A stretch of DNA of 64,000 bases from JAHEFU01 sp041395205 (GTDB lineage Bacteria; 4484-113; JAFGCY01). Shown here piece after piece: positions 17,939 through 26,189 of this stretch. Position 1 is the stretch's first letter, and each line of letters opens with the position of its first letter. The stretch lies in contig JAWLAZ010000005.1 in NCBI GenBank assembly GCA_041395205.1, positions 101,528-165,527 on the forward strand. Direction: 5' to 3'. The notes under the pieces are model-generated. The model worked only from the letters and a program-made list of their open reading frames with translations. It ran no database searches and was not told where the DNA came from. Both the position numbers and the translations under genes were made by a program.

Positions 17939-19546
17939 CTACTTCAGGTCGACTTCCGTAAAGGGCTCGTAGAATTCGGATGTTGCTTCCGCAGCTGCTG
18001 TGCTGCGCTGCTCTCCAGGCTGTACTGCCGAGTTCCCCATGCTGACGATTGCCACGCCCGTGTAGAAGTAGCGCAGGATTGAGCTGTAATCCATGCCATC
18101 CTCCGCCAGCTTGCGGGCGCCCCACTGGCTCATGCCGATGCCGTGGCCGTAGCCGTCGCCCCGGATCACCAGCCCGCCGCTCATTTCCGTGCGGCTCATG
18201 CGTGCGTTGACAATCTTCTGGTCCGGCAGCACGTCACCCTGTGAGACGGGATCATCCGTGTCGCGCACCGGCGCATCCGCTTCTCCGAAGCCTGCCAGGG
18301 TGGATTCACTCTGGGCACTGAGCATGTGCATGTCACGGTTGCACTGCATCAGTGAGCTGCCATCATAGGCATACATCCCGCGCATCTTGACCGTGACCTG
18401 CATATCCGCACTTGCCACCCAGGGCTTGAGCCAGCCGTAGCTTTCCCGGGTGCTGAAGCTGCCATCCTCAGCAGTGAAGGACAGGCCGTCAATGCTGACT
18501 TCCGTGGCGCTGTTGACATCCCGCGTGATTTCCGGCGCTGCGGGAGCTGCGGAAGCGGGAGCACTGGCAATCAGCGGCGCCGGCTCTGTTCCTGCAGGGT
18601 AGATCCGGCAGCGGGTGCTCTTCATGGTGCTGCGTCCGATCAGCTTGCGCAGGGTCGTGCCGTAGAGCTGCTTGCTGTTGTTCGCGCCATGCACGATCAG
18701 GGACAGCAGGTGCCCGCTGTAGGCATCGTATTCCACGGTGACGTCCTTGATCGGTCCGATCTCCGCACCGCTTTCCTTCACCAGCCGGGAGAGTTCCTCG
18801 AGGCTGAGCTGCACCGTCCAGCCGTGGTGCGGGGAGTCCGGATGGTCCGTCGGCACGCTGCGCAGGTAGGGTTCGCTGCCCTGCTTGGTCATGCCTCCCG
18901 CACAGGCGCAGTAGAAGGCGGTGATGATCCGGCCGTCATACTCCAGCACCTGCCCGGCTGTTTCGAGCACGGCACGGTTGCTGTTGTCATGTTCGCCGCT
19001 CAGACCCTTGTAGGCCTGGTCGGAGACATTGCCATACACATCGTAGCTGCGTTCAAGGTTGGCAAGGATCCGGCTCATGGCATAGGTCCGGGCGGCAACC
19101 GCCTGGCTCTTGAGCGCCTCAAACGGCCAGCTGGGCGACATCTCGGCGGGAACCACGCCGCAGAGGTAGTCCTCCAGGGACAGTACATTCAGCACCACGA
19201 CCTTGCCGCTCTGACCGACGAACAGCTCAATGTGGCCCCGGTAGCCGCGACCCTCGTACTGCACGTAGCCCTGCAGCGGCTCAGCGAAGAAGCGTGAAGA
19301 GGTATAGGACTTGCCATCCAGACTGAGCTTGAGCTGGGAACCGGAGATGCTGACCTCGCCCGGCTGCTCACTGCCTGCCAGTTTCTCGCTGGAGGTACGC
19401 CACTGCAGGTTGCCCTTGATGCGCGCGGATGCGGAACTGTCATCCAGGACCACGCGGATCTGCTGGCCAGCTGCGGCATGGGCCCTGCCGGCGGGGATTG
19501 CCAGCAGGCAGAGCAGGCTCAGACAAAGTGTGATCAGTTGGCGCAT
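17939..19546 (-). CDS. SpoIID/LytB-domain secreted protein
   Basis: 535 residues from ATG 19546, which gives a clean signal peptide (MRQLITLCLSLLCLLAIPAG). An N-terminal beta-rich region precedes the SpoIID domain: SLEDYLCGVVPAEMSPSWP, then EALKSQAVAARTYAMSRI, AFYCACAGGMT, and GDGYGHGIGMSQWGARKLAE at the end. SpoIID proteins are lytic transglycosylases acting on denuded glycan strands. Outside spore formers such proteins act in envelope remodelling. A spacer of about 170 residues splits the domain. It directly follows the gene at 19548, so the two are probably one operon. Confidence 0.85.
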   Translation of the reverse strand: MRQLITLCLSLLCLLAIPAGRAHAAAGQQIRVVLDDSSASARIKGNLQWRTSSEKLAGSEQPGEVSISGSQLKLSLDGKSYTSSRFFAEPLQGYVQYEGRGYRGHIELFVGQSGKVVVLNVLSLEDYLCGVVPAEMSPSWPFEALKSQAVAARTYAMSRILANLERSYDVYGNVSDQAYKGLSGEHDNSNRAVLETAGQVLEYDGRIITAFYCACAGGMTKQGSEPYLRSVPTDHPDSPHHGWTVQLSLEELSRLVKESGAEIGPIKDVTVEYDAYSGHLLSLIVHGANNSKQLYGTTLRKLIGRSTMKSTRCRIYPAGTEPAPLIASAPASAAPAAPEITRDVNSATEVSIDGLSFTAEDGSFSTRESYGWLKPWVASADMQVTVKMRGMYAYDGSSLMQCNRDMHMLSAQSESTLAGFGEADAPVRDTDDPVSQGDVLPDQKIVNARMSRTEMSGGLVIRGDGYGHGIGMSQWGARKLAEDGMDYSSILRYFYTGVAIVSMGNSAVQPGEQRSTAAAEATSEFYEPFTEVDLK

Positions 19547-19547
19547 G

Positions 19548-20270
19548 CTAATCCCAGCGCATGTGGTAGATCCGCAGCTCGGGTCCAGCCTGGACTTCCA
19601 GATTGCTGTTGCGACCCCAGCGCATGCGCACCGGCCACCATTCCGGAGGCAGGTTGCCAAAGCCGTCCACTTCCGGCAGCCAGACATCATCCACCGCGCC
19701 GCTGCGCAGGTCTATGTGCTTGATACCCTGGCCCTGGCCGGGCAGGTCGCCGTCACCATCCCGGGGATGCGTGATCGCCAGCATGCTGCGCCGGTCAGGG
19801 CTGAGCAGGAAGTCGTCAGGGTAGGCTCCGGCCGGGAAATCCAGCAGCACATGCGATTCCTCCTGCCAGGCATCGTCATACCAGACGAGCTCTATCGGGT
19901 CGACCACCTCGTCGGCGATGTTGTAGTCAGGCCAGTAATACTCAGGGTCGCGCACAGCCACCAGCAAGTAGCCGCGCGGCAGCAGGTCGAAGGCTGCAAG
20001 CACGTAGCAATGCCTGAGCGAGAAAGGCTGGACCTGGTAGGGGTGGATCACGGTGAAACCGCCGTGCATCACGTCACCATCACCGCGTGAGACCGTGCCG
20101 AGTTGCCAGTCGATGCCGTCGATGAAGCGCTCCTTGCGGTAGTCCGCCTGGAGCTCGCCGATCCATTCGCGCTGCCAGATCTCGGTGAGGGTGAACTGCA
20201 CGCGCTCGGAACGGGCCTCGGACCTGACCGGGGCAAGCAGAAGCAGTGTGCAGAGCGCCAGCCAGCGCAT
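19548..20270 (-). CDS. Secreted protein of unknown function, 240 aa
   Basis: Start ATG 20270 is chosen because it gives a signal peptide (MRWLALCTLLLLAPVRSEA) and is preceded by TACCAT at 6 nt on the minus strand. The mature part is rich in Trp, Tyr and Asp and reads like irregular propeller strands (RGYLLVAVRDPEYYWPDYN, FLLSPDRRSMLAITHPRDGD). No catalytic motif is recognised. The stop codon lies 1 bp from the start of the SpoIID gene, so the two are likely coupled. Function unknown. Confidence 0.65.
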   Translation of the reverse strand: MRWLALCTLLLLAPVRSEARSERVQFTLTEIWQREWIGELQADYRKERFIDGIDWQLGTVSRGDGDVMHGGFTVIHPYQVQPFSLRHCYVLAAFDLLPRGYLLVAVRDPEYYWPDYNIADEVVDPIELVWYDDAWQEESHVLLDFPAGAYPDDFLLSPDRRSMLAITHPRDGDGDLPGQGQGIKHIDLRSGAVDDVWLPEVDGFGNLPPEWWPVRMRWGRNSNLEVQAGPELRIYHMRWD

Positions 20271-20276
20271 GGCAGT

Positions 20277-20282
20277 ATGGTA
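20277..20282 (-). promoter_or_regulatory. -10 element TACCAT of a leaderless gene
   Basis: On the minus strand TACCAT is followed by 6 nt (ACTGCC) and ATG 20270. The opposite strand offers TATGGT 5 nt before the hemW ATG, so the two divergent promoters overlap here. Confidence 0.45.
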
Positions 20283-20286
20283 ATAC

Positions 20287-21510
20287 ATGCGGGTGGCAAG
20301 ATTCGCGCGCATCCGCCGCCCGTGGCGCAACTGGGACATCACCGCACTGAGACGCAACCTCGGTGTCTACGTTCACATCCCATTCTGCCCGGCGATCTGC
20401 AGCTACTGTGACTTCCTCAAGTTCGGACCGAAGCGTCCCAAGGGACTTGATGAAGCAAGCTATGAGTCCAGTCTGCTGCGTGAGATAGAGGCGCGTGGCG
20501 CCTGGCTGACGGAGAAGCTCAGGGGAACGGGCAGGCGGGTGGACAGCATCTTCATCGGTGGCGGGACTCCGACGATGCTCCCGGCTGAGGATCTCTCGCG
20601 GCTGGCCCGGGCTCTCGTGGATCGCTTTCCGACAGAGGGTGGAGCAATCGAGTTCTCCTGCGAAGCCAATCCCGACACCCTGGATGCGGAGAAGCTGCAG
20701 GCGCTGCATGAGGCGGGTGTGAACCGGATTTCGATAGGTGTACAGTCCAGCAATGACCGCTTGCTGAAGTTCATGGGACGCACCCATCGCTGGACTGAGA
20801 CTGCGCCAATCCTGCAGATGGTGTCTGAGGGGCCGATCCGCAACTTCAGCTTTGACCTGATCTATGGCCTGCCGAACCAGAGCGTTGGAACCCTGCTGGA
20901 CAGCGGTCGCCGCCTGCTGGAGTACAGGCCCCCGCATTTCTCAGCCTACTGGCTGGTGCCGGAACCGCATACGGCATACACGCGCTGGGCCAGGCGCTAC
21001 CCGACGCAGATCCCATCTGACCGGGAAGTGCTGTACCAGCAGCATGCCGTGGAATGCCTGCTGCGGGGCTATGGCCACTACCGCTATGAAGTCAACAACT
21101 ATGCCAGTCCCGGATTTGAGAGCATGCACAATATCCGCTACTGGCAGGGTGGGGATTACATCGGACTCGGGCTGGGCAGTGCCTCGCGGATCGGCAGAGA
21201 GGTAGTGTCGAATCCGAAGAGTCACATTGCCTGGAACAATGCGATCGGTGTGATCGGCAGTGAGAATGATCCTTTGCACAGGGCCATGCAGGAACGGGGA
21301 ACAGCAGAGTCCGCACCGGCCGCCGATTCATTCCTGCAGCTGCGAAATCGGCTCGGGCATGAGCTGGCTGGACTGCAGGTAAATCCCAAATGGATCAGCG
21401 ATGGCTTGATGGAAGTGCATGATGGTCGATTGGAAGTCAGGTCCCGGGGATTGAACCTCAGCGAGCAGTATGCACTGGAACTGGAATCCGCGTCAGAGCA
21501 GTCCGCCTGA
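20287..21510 (+). CDS. hemW: HemW-like radical SAM protein
   Basis: 407 residues. The radical SAM cluster motif is C-X3-C-X2-C in HIPFCPAICSYCDFLKFG, followed by IFIGGGTPTMLP, EFSCEANPDTLD and GVNRISIGVQSSND, all characteristic of the HemW/HemN-like family. HemW is regarded as a heme chaperone rather than a true coproporphyrinogen oxidase. The C-terminal HemN-like domain is present (YEVNNYASPG, GLGSASRIG). The first 25 residues before LGVYVHIPFC are unusually basic and may be a mis-called start, but no better start codon is seen. Confidence 0.88.
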   Translation: MRVARFARIRRPWRNWDITALRRNLGVYVHIPFCPAICSYCDFLKFGPKRPKGLDEASYESSLLREIEARGAWLTEKLRGTGRRVDSIFIGGGTPTMLPAEDLSRLARALVDRFPTEGGAIEFSCEANPDTLDAEKLQALHEAGVNRISIGVQSSNDRLLKFMGRTHRWTETAPILQMVSEGPIRNFSFDLIYGLPNQSVGTLLDSGRRLLEYRPPHFSAYWLVPEPHTAYTRWARRYPTQIPSDREVLYQQHAVECLLRGYGHYRYEVNNYASPGFESMHNIRYWQGGDYIGLGLGSASRIGREVVSNPKSHIAWNNAIGVIGSENDPLHRAMQERGTAESAPAADSFLQLRNRLGHELAGLQVNPKWISDGLMEVHDGRLEVRSRGLNLSEQYALELESASEQSA

Positions 21511-21512
21511 TA

Positions 21513-21530
21513 CTTAGCGATTCGGCTAAG
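21513..21530 (+). terminator. Hairpin after hemW
   Basis: CTTAGC-GATTCG-GCTAAG forms a 6-bp stem 3 nt after the hemW stop. It lacks a U-tract, so it may be a weak terminator, an RNA-stabilising end or an operator. The rest of the 223-bp gap before sucA holds no gene. Confidence 0.35.
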
Positions 21531-21733
21531 AATAAGTTCTGGATTCGGGAAAGAGCGGGATAAATTCAGTTCAGCAAGAATATGACACCTTATACCGATG
21601 GTAAACTTCCAGTGCCAAAGGTATTCATCCCGGTGAGGTAGGACCTTCATCCACCATGCGGAATGCAGGGAGGATGGGGGCTGTTTTGTTTATGGTGTCT
21701 GCCGGGAAATCAGGAATTTGGCTGTAACAGGAC

Positions 21734-24562
21734 ATGGATAATCCTGATCAACATGTGGATTGCCAGAGCCTGGCCTTCATGGAAGGCCTGTATGAGGAGT
21801 ACCTGAAGGACCCTCAGAGTGTCTCCGAGAGCTGGCGCAGCTATTTCGCTTCCTTTGAGGGCAACGGCGACAGCGGTGCCCGGGAGTTCCAGCTCGGCCC
21901 CAGCTTCCCCGCCCGCAGCATCTACAACGCCTCGGGTTTCAGCGGGAACGGCAGCAGCAGCATGGCGGCAGCCGCCCTGCAGGACAGGGTGGACCAGCTG
22001 GTCCGGCTCTACCGGGTCCGCGGACATATGGTGGCACAGCTCGATCCCCTCGGACGTCCGCGTCCGCACTTCGAGGAGCTCGACCCTGATTACTACGGGT
22101 TCAGCGATGCCGACATGCAGAAGCGCTTCAGCTCGAAGACGATTGCCGGTCCGGATACGCTGACGCTCGGTGAGATCGTGGAGGCGATGCGTGAAACCTA
22201 CTGCCGCACGATCGGCGTGCAGTTCATGCACATCAACTCCACCGAGAAGCAGGACTGGCTTGAGCAGCGCATGGAGAGCACGCGCAACCGGCTGGCGATC
22301 AGCCCGCAGATGCAGCGCAAGATCCTGCAGATCCTGATCGATGCCACGATTCTTGAGGACTTCATCTTCAAGAAATTCATGGGCAAGAAGAGCTTCTCGC
22401 TCAGCGGCGGTGAGACCCTCATGCCGCTTCTGTACCTCGCGCTCGAGAAGGCCGGCGAGTACGACATGAACGGTGTGATCATCGGCATGTCGCACCGTGG
22501 CCGCATGAACGTGCTGATCAACCTGCTTGGCAAGCGGCCCTTCGAGATCTTTCAGGAATTCATGGGCACGCATCCGCACTATGAGCAGAAGCGCGGTGAC
22601 GTGAAGTACCACCTCGGCTACGGCACGAAGTACCGCTGTGACAACGGTACGGAGATGCACCTCTCGCTGTGCTTCAATCCGAGCCATCTAGAATTCGTGA
22701 ACCCCGTCGTCAGCGGGCGTGTGCGTGCCAACATGGACCGCCATGACGACCACGAGCGCCGCAAGGGCCTCGGAATCATGATCCACGGTGACGCTGCCTT
22801 CATCGGTGAGGGCATCGTGCAGGAGACGCTCAACCTGAGCCAGCTCAAGGGCTACAGCACCGGCGGAACCCTGCACATCATCGTCAACAACCAGCTCGGC
22901 TTCACCACCGACCCCGCTGATTCACGCTCCACGACCTACGCCTCTGACATCGCCAAGATGCTGGAGGTGCCGATCTTCCATGTCAACGGTGAGGACCCGG
23001 AGGCAGTTGCCCAGGTCGTAAACGTTGCTATGGACTACCGCCAGCGCTTCCAGACCGACGTCGTGATCGACATGTACTGCTTCCGTTACTGGGGGCACAA
23101 CGAGCAGGATGAGCCGATGCTCACCCAGCCGCTGATGTACAAGCAGATCAAGGCGCATCCCTCCGTCAAGGACAACTACCAGGAGAAGCTCCTGAAGCTG
23201 GGAGGGATAACCCGCGCGGAGGCCCAGGCAATTGCCAAGGAACGCAGGAGCACCCTCAGCGAGGATCTGAACCTGCTCAAGAATGATGAAATACCGGACA
23301 AGGCCAGCCCGCATGGCACCCTTGCAGAGGTCTGGTCGCACTACAAGGGCGGGCTGGACAGCGATCTGTTCAAGGTAGACACCCGTGTGCCCGAACCGCG
23401 CCTGCGCGAGCTGCTGGCCGCCACCATCAGGTTGCCTGATGGGTTCAATCCACATGACAACGTACTCAAGCACAACGCCAAGCGCCAGCAGATGCTGGAC
23501 GGCGAGGCTCCGCTGGACTGGAGTGCCGCTGAAGCACTGGCCTATGCCAGCCTGGCCGACGAAGGCATTCCTGTGCGCATGAGCGGCCAGGACTGTGAGC
23601 GTGGCACCTTCGCCCACCGTTACGCCGTTGTCCATGACCAGGAAACCGGAGAGATGTACCGACCGCTGCAACATGTCTCAACGGGGCAGGCGCCGGTGCG
23701 GATCTACAACAGCCCGCTTTCCGAGGCCGGCGTGCTCGGCTTCGAGTTTGGCTACAGCCTCGATTACCCGGATGCCCTGGTGATCTGGGAAGCACAGTTC
23801 GGAGACTTCGTCAATACGGCGCAGGTGATCATCGACCAGTTCATTTCAAGCTGCGAGGAGAAGTGGGAGTACCTCACCGGCCTCGTGATGCTGCTGCCGC
23901 ATGGCAGTGAGGGGCAGGGCAGCGAGCACTCCAGTGCCCGGCTTGAGCGCTTCCTCACGCTCTGTGCAAATGACAACATGCAGGTCGTCAATGTGACGAC
24001 CCCGGCGCAGATCTTCCACCTGCTGCGCCGCCAGGTGAAGGGCATCTGGCGCAAGCCGCTGATCGTGATGTCCCCGAAGAGCCTGTTCCGCCATCCGCGT
24101 GTGGTCTCGGACTGGAGCGACCTCTCCGAGCGCCGCTTCCAGCGCGTGCTGCCGGATGTGCTGCCGGACCAGGAGCGCAAGGTGAGCCGCGTACTGCTCT
24201 GCAGCGGCAAGGTCTACTACGAGCTGGAGGCGGAGCGTGAGGCCCAGGGCCGCAGCGATGTCGCCATCCTGCGTCTGGAGCAGATCTACCCGCTCCCCGA
24301 GAACAGCCTGAAGAAGCTGCTGAAGCAGTATCCGGAGGGCACGCCGCTGGTCTGGGTCCAGGAGGAGCCGGAGAACTTCGGTGCCTGGCGCTTCCTGCGT
24401 GTGAAGTGGGGCAGCGAATTCCACGGACATCCCTTCAGCGTCGTCAGCCGGCCGGCCAGCCCGAGCCCGGCCAGTGGCTCCGAGAAGGTGCACAAGGCGG
24501 AACAGCAGAAGCTCGTGAGCTTCGCCATCAGTGGGGAACTGGCCGGGCAGGCCGGTTCCTAG
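21734..24562 (+). CDS. sucA: 2-oxoglutarate dehydrogenase E1 component
   Basis: 942 residues, normal length. The thiamine-diphosphate enzyme decarboxylates 2-oxoglutarate in the TCA cycle and transfers succinyl to the lipoyl arm of SucB. The family N-terminus reads FMEGLYEEYLKDPQSVSESW. Other motifs are IIGMSHRGRMNVLINLLGK, the ThDP motif starting GDAAFIGEGIVQETLNL and ending NNQLGF, VNGEDPEAVAQVV, the Glu/His region YSLDYPDALVIWEAQFGDF, and LLPHGSEGQGSEHSSARLER. ATG 21734 follows AGGA. It is the first gene of a sucA-sucB-rhodanese-lpdA operon; sucCD are not in the window. Confidence 0.97.
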   Translation: MDNPDQHVDCQSLAFMEGLYEEYLKDPQSVSESWRSYFASFEGNGDSGAREFQLGPSFPARSIYNASGFSGNGSSSMAAAALQDRVDQLVRLYRVRGHMVAQLDPLGRPRPHFEELDPDYYGFSDADMQKRFSSKTIAGPDTLTLGEIVEAMRETYCRTIGVQFMHINSTEKQDWLEQRMESTRNRLAISPQMQRKILQILIDATILEDFIFKKFMGKKSFSLSGGETLMPLLYLALEKAGEYDMNGVIIGMSHRGRMNVLINLLGKRPFEIFQEFMGTHPHYEQKRGDVKYHLGYGTKYRCDNGTEMHLSLCFNPSHLEFVNPVVSGRVRANMDRHDDHERRKGLGIMIHGDAAFIGEGIVQETLNLSQLKGYSTGGTLHIIVNNQLGFTTDPADSRSTTYASDIAKMLEVPIFHVNGEDPEAVAQVVNVAMDYRQRFQTDVVIDMYCFRYWGHNEQDEPMLTQPLMYKQIKAHPSVKDNYQEKLLKLGGITRAEAQAIAKERRSTLSEDLNLLKNDEIPDKASPHGTLAEVWSHYKGGLDSDLFKVDTRVPEPRLRELLAATIRLPDGFNPHDNVLKHNAKRQQMLDGEAPLDWSAAEALAYASLADEGIPVRMSGQDCERGTFAHRYAVVHDQETGEMYRPLQHVSTGQAPVRIYNSPLSEAGVLGFEFGYSLDYPDALVIWEAQFGDFVNTAQVIIDQFISSCEEKWEYLTGLVMLLPHGSEGQGSEHSSARLERFLTLCANDNMQVVNVTTPAQIFHLLRRQVKGIWRKPLIVMSPKSLFRHPRVVSDWSDLSERRFQRVLPDVLPDQERKVSRVLLCSGKVYYELEAEREAQGRSDVAILRLEQIYPLPENSLKKLLKQYPEGTPLVWVQEEPENFGAWRFLRVKWGSEFHGHPFSVVSRPASPSPASGSEKVHKAEQQKLVSFAISGELAGQAGS

Positions 24563-24583
24563 GCAATCAAGGAGAATACGGAA

Positions 24584-25795
24584 ATGGCAGTGGAAATCAG
24601 GATCCCGAGTGCCGGCGAGTCGGTGACCGAGGTGATCGTCTCCGAATGGATGAAGAAGGAGGGTGACTACGTCGAGGAGGACGACTTCATCTGTGAGCTG
24701 GAGTCTGACAAGGCCTCGATGGAGCTGCCTGCTCCGGTGAGCGGGATCATCACGAAGATCCTCAAGCCGGCCGGTGAGCCCTGCGAGATCGGCGAGGTGA
24801 TCGCCACCATGGAGGAGGCTGAGGCTCCTGCCACGGAGGAACCGGCACAGCAGCCACAGTCCGCCCCGGCGGCCGAGGCCCCCAGGCAGGAGGCAGCACC
24901 GGCTGCAAAGTCTGACAACGGTTCCGCCGGAGTGGCGATGCCTTCCGCCCAGCGCATCCTCGCCCAGAAGGGGATTGATGCTGCTGATGTGAAGGGCAGC
25001 GGCAAGGATGGCCGGATCCTCAAGGAGGATGCCGAGGCCGCCCGGCCCGCAGCCGCGTCCGCCGGCAGCGCTGCCCCCGCAGTGCAGGGCCCGCGCAGCA
25101 CCGAGCGTGTGCGCATGAGCCCGATGCGCAAGACCATCGCCCGGCGTCTGGTGGAGAGCAAGCAGAGCACGGCACAGCTCACGACCTTCAACGAGATCGA
25201 CATGAGCGGCGTGATGGAGCTGCGCAATCGCTACAAGGACGGCTTCGAGAAGAAATACGGCATCAAGCTGGGCTTCATGAGCTTCTTCACCAAGGCCACG
25301 ATCGAGGCCCTGAAGGAGTTCCCGCAGGTGAATGCCGAGATCACGGACGACGGCCACCTGGTCTATCACAACTACTACGACATCGGCATCGCGATCGGCG
25401 GCGGCAAGGGCCTTGTGGTTCCCGTGATCCGCAATGCCGAGCTGCTGAGCTTCGCCCAGACCGAGCAGGCCATTGCCAATTACGCGAAGCGGGCCCAGGC
25501 CAATGACATCGAGCTCGAGGAGCTGGAGGGCGGGACCTTCACCATCTCCAACGGCGGTGTCTACGGCTCGATGATGTCCACACCGATCCTCAACCCGCCG
25601 CAGTCCGGCATCCTCGGCCTCCACAACATCGTGGAGCGTCCGGTAGCCATCAACGGCGAGGTGAAGATCCGCCCGATCATGTACGTGGCCCTGACCTATG
25701 ACCACCGCGTGATCGACGGACGCGAGAGCGTGACCTTCCTCAGGCGCATCAAGGACTGCATCGAGGATCCGTCGCGCATGCTGCTGGAAATCTAG
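24584..25795 (+). CDS. sucB: Dihydrolipoyllysine succinyltransferase (E2 of 2-oxoglutarate dehydrogenase)
   Basis: 403 residues. The N-terminal lipoyl domain carries the modified Lys in CELESDKASMELPAP. An Ala/Pro/Glu-rich linker precedes the peripheral-subunit-binding domain (PSAQRILAQKGIDAADVKGS, then GKDGRILKEDAE). The acyltransferase domain ends with the catalytic motif YDHRVIDGRESVTFLRRIKD. It forms the core of the complex and passes succinyl from the lipoyl arm to CoA. The start follows AAGGAG. Sits 21 bp after sucA and 15 bp before the rhodanese gene. Confidence 0.96.
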   Translation: MAVEIRIPSAGESVTEVIVSEWMKKEGDYVEEDDFICELESDKASMELPAPVSGIITKILKPAGEPCEIGEVIATMEEAEAPATEEPAQQPQSAPAAEAPRQEAAPAAKSDNGSAGVAMPSAQRILAQKGIDAADVKGSGKDGRILKEDAEAARPAAASAGSAAPAVQGPRSTERVRMSPMRKTIARRLVESKQSTAQLTTFNEIDMSGVMELRNRYKDGFEKKYGIKLGFMSFFTKATIEALKEFPQVNAEITDDGHLVYHNYYDIGIAIGGGKGLVVPVIRNAELLSFAQTEQAIANYAKRAQANDIELEELEGGTFTISNGGVYGSMMSTPILNPPQSGILGLHNIVERPVAINGEVKIRPIMYVALTYDHRVIDGRESVTFLRRIKDCIEDPSRMLLEI

Positions 25796-25810
25796 GAAGG
25801 AGGAATCCGC

Positions 25811-26122
25811 ATGTCAGACCTGAAGCATATGACGGTCAGCGAGCTGAAACAGCGGCTGACCGAGAACCCGGAACTCCTGGTTGTCAACACGTACATGATG
25901 GAGGCCGGCTTCAATGCCACGCGCATCGAGCCGGCGATCCCGATGTATGTGTTCACGGAGCTCAAGGACGGGCTGGACCGGGACCGTGAGATCGTCTTCT
26001 ATTGAGATTGACACGGTGATTCCGCGGCTGTCGGTCGGGCAGTCAACCTCACCCGTGAAGGCTGGAACAACGTATATGTGCTCAAGGGCGGCTATGCCGC
26101 CTGGCAGGCCGCAGGGACCTGA
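25811..26122 (+). CDS. Rhodanese-domain protein with two predicted selenocysteines (U-x-U)
   Basis: Read with UGA as selenocysteine, the frame from ATG 25811 (GGAAGGAGG upstream) to TGA 26122 gives a complete 103-residue single-domain rhodanese. In-frame TGA codons are at 26003 and 26009, residues 65 and 67. The catalytic loop reads REIVFY-U-D-U-HGDSAAVG, where related rhodaneses have Y-C-x-C followed by a loop ending in SA. The family C-terminus continues afterwards: AVNLTREGWNNVYVLKGGY, then AAWQAAG. Both UGAs fall exactly on cysteine positions and the frame is otherwise unbroken, which argues against a pseudogene. Predicted sulfur or selenium transferase, lying between sucB and lpdA. Read conventionally it would be a 64-residue truncated protein without its active site. 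Confidence 0.85.
26018..26036 (+). promoter_or_regulatory. Candidate bacterial SECIS stem-loop of the rhodanese gene
   Basis: Starting 16 nt from the first base of the first UGA, GA-UU-CCG pairs with CGGUC around the loop CGGCUGU, leaving two bulged uridines on the 5' side. Distance, a G among the first two loop bases and a 5' bulged U agree with the known properties of bacterial SECIS elements. The stem is only 5 bp and other folds are possible, so this is weaker than the hairpins at 53119 and 57415. Confidence 0.4.
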
Positions 26123-26189
26123 GAGCAGCAGGCTGTAATTGGAACGGGGCAGGGCTCAGGCAGTGCTGATGCCCCGTCCGGGGAATGAG

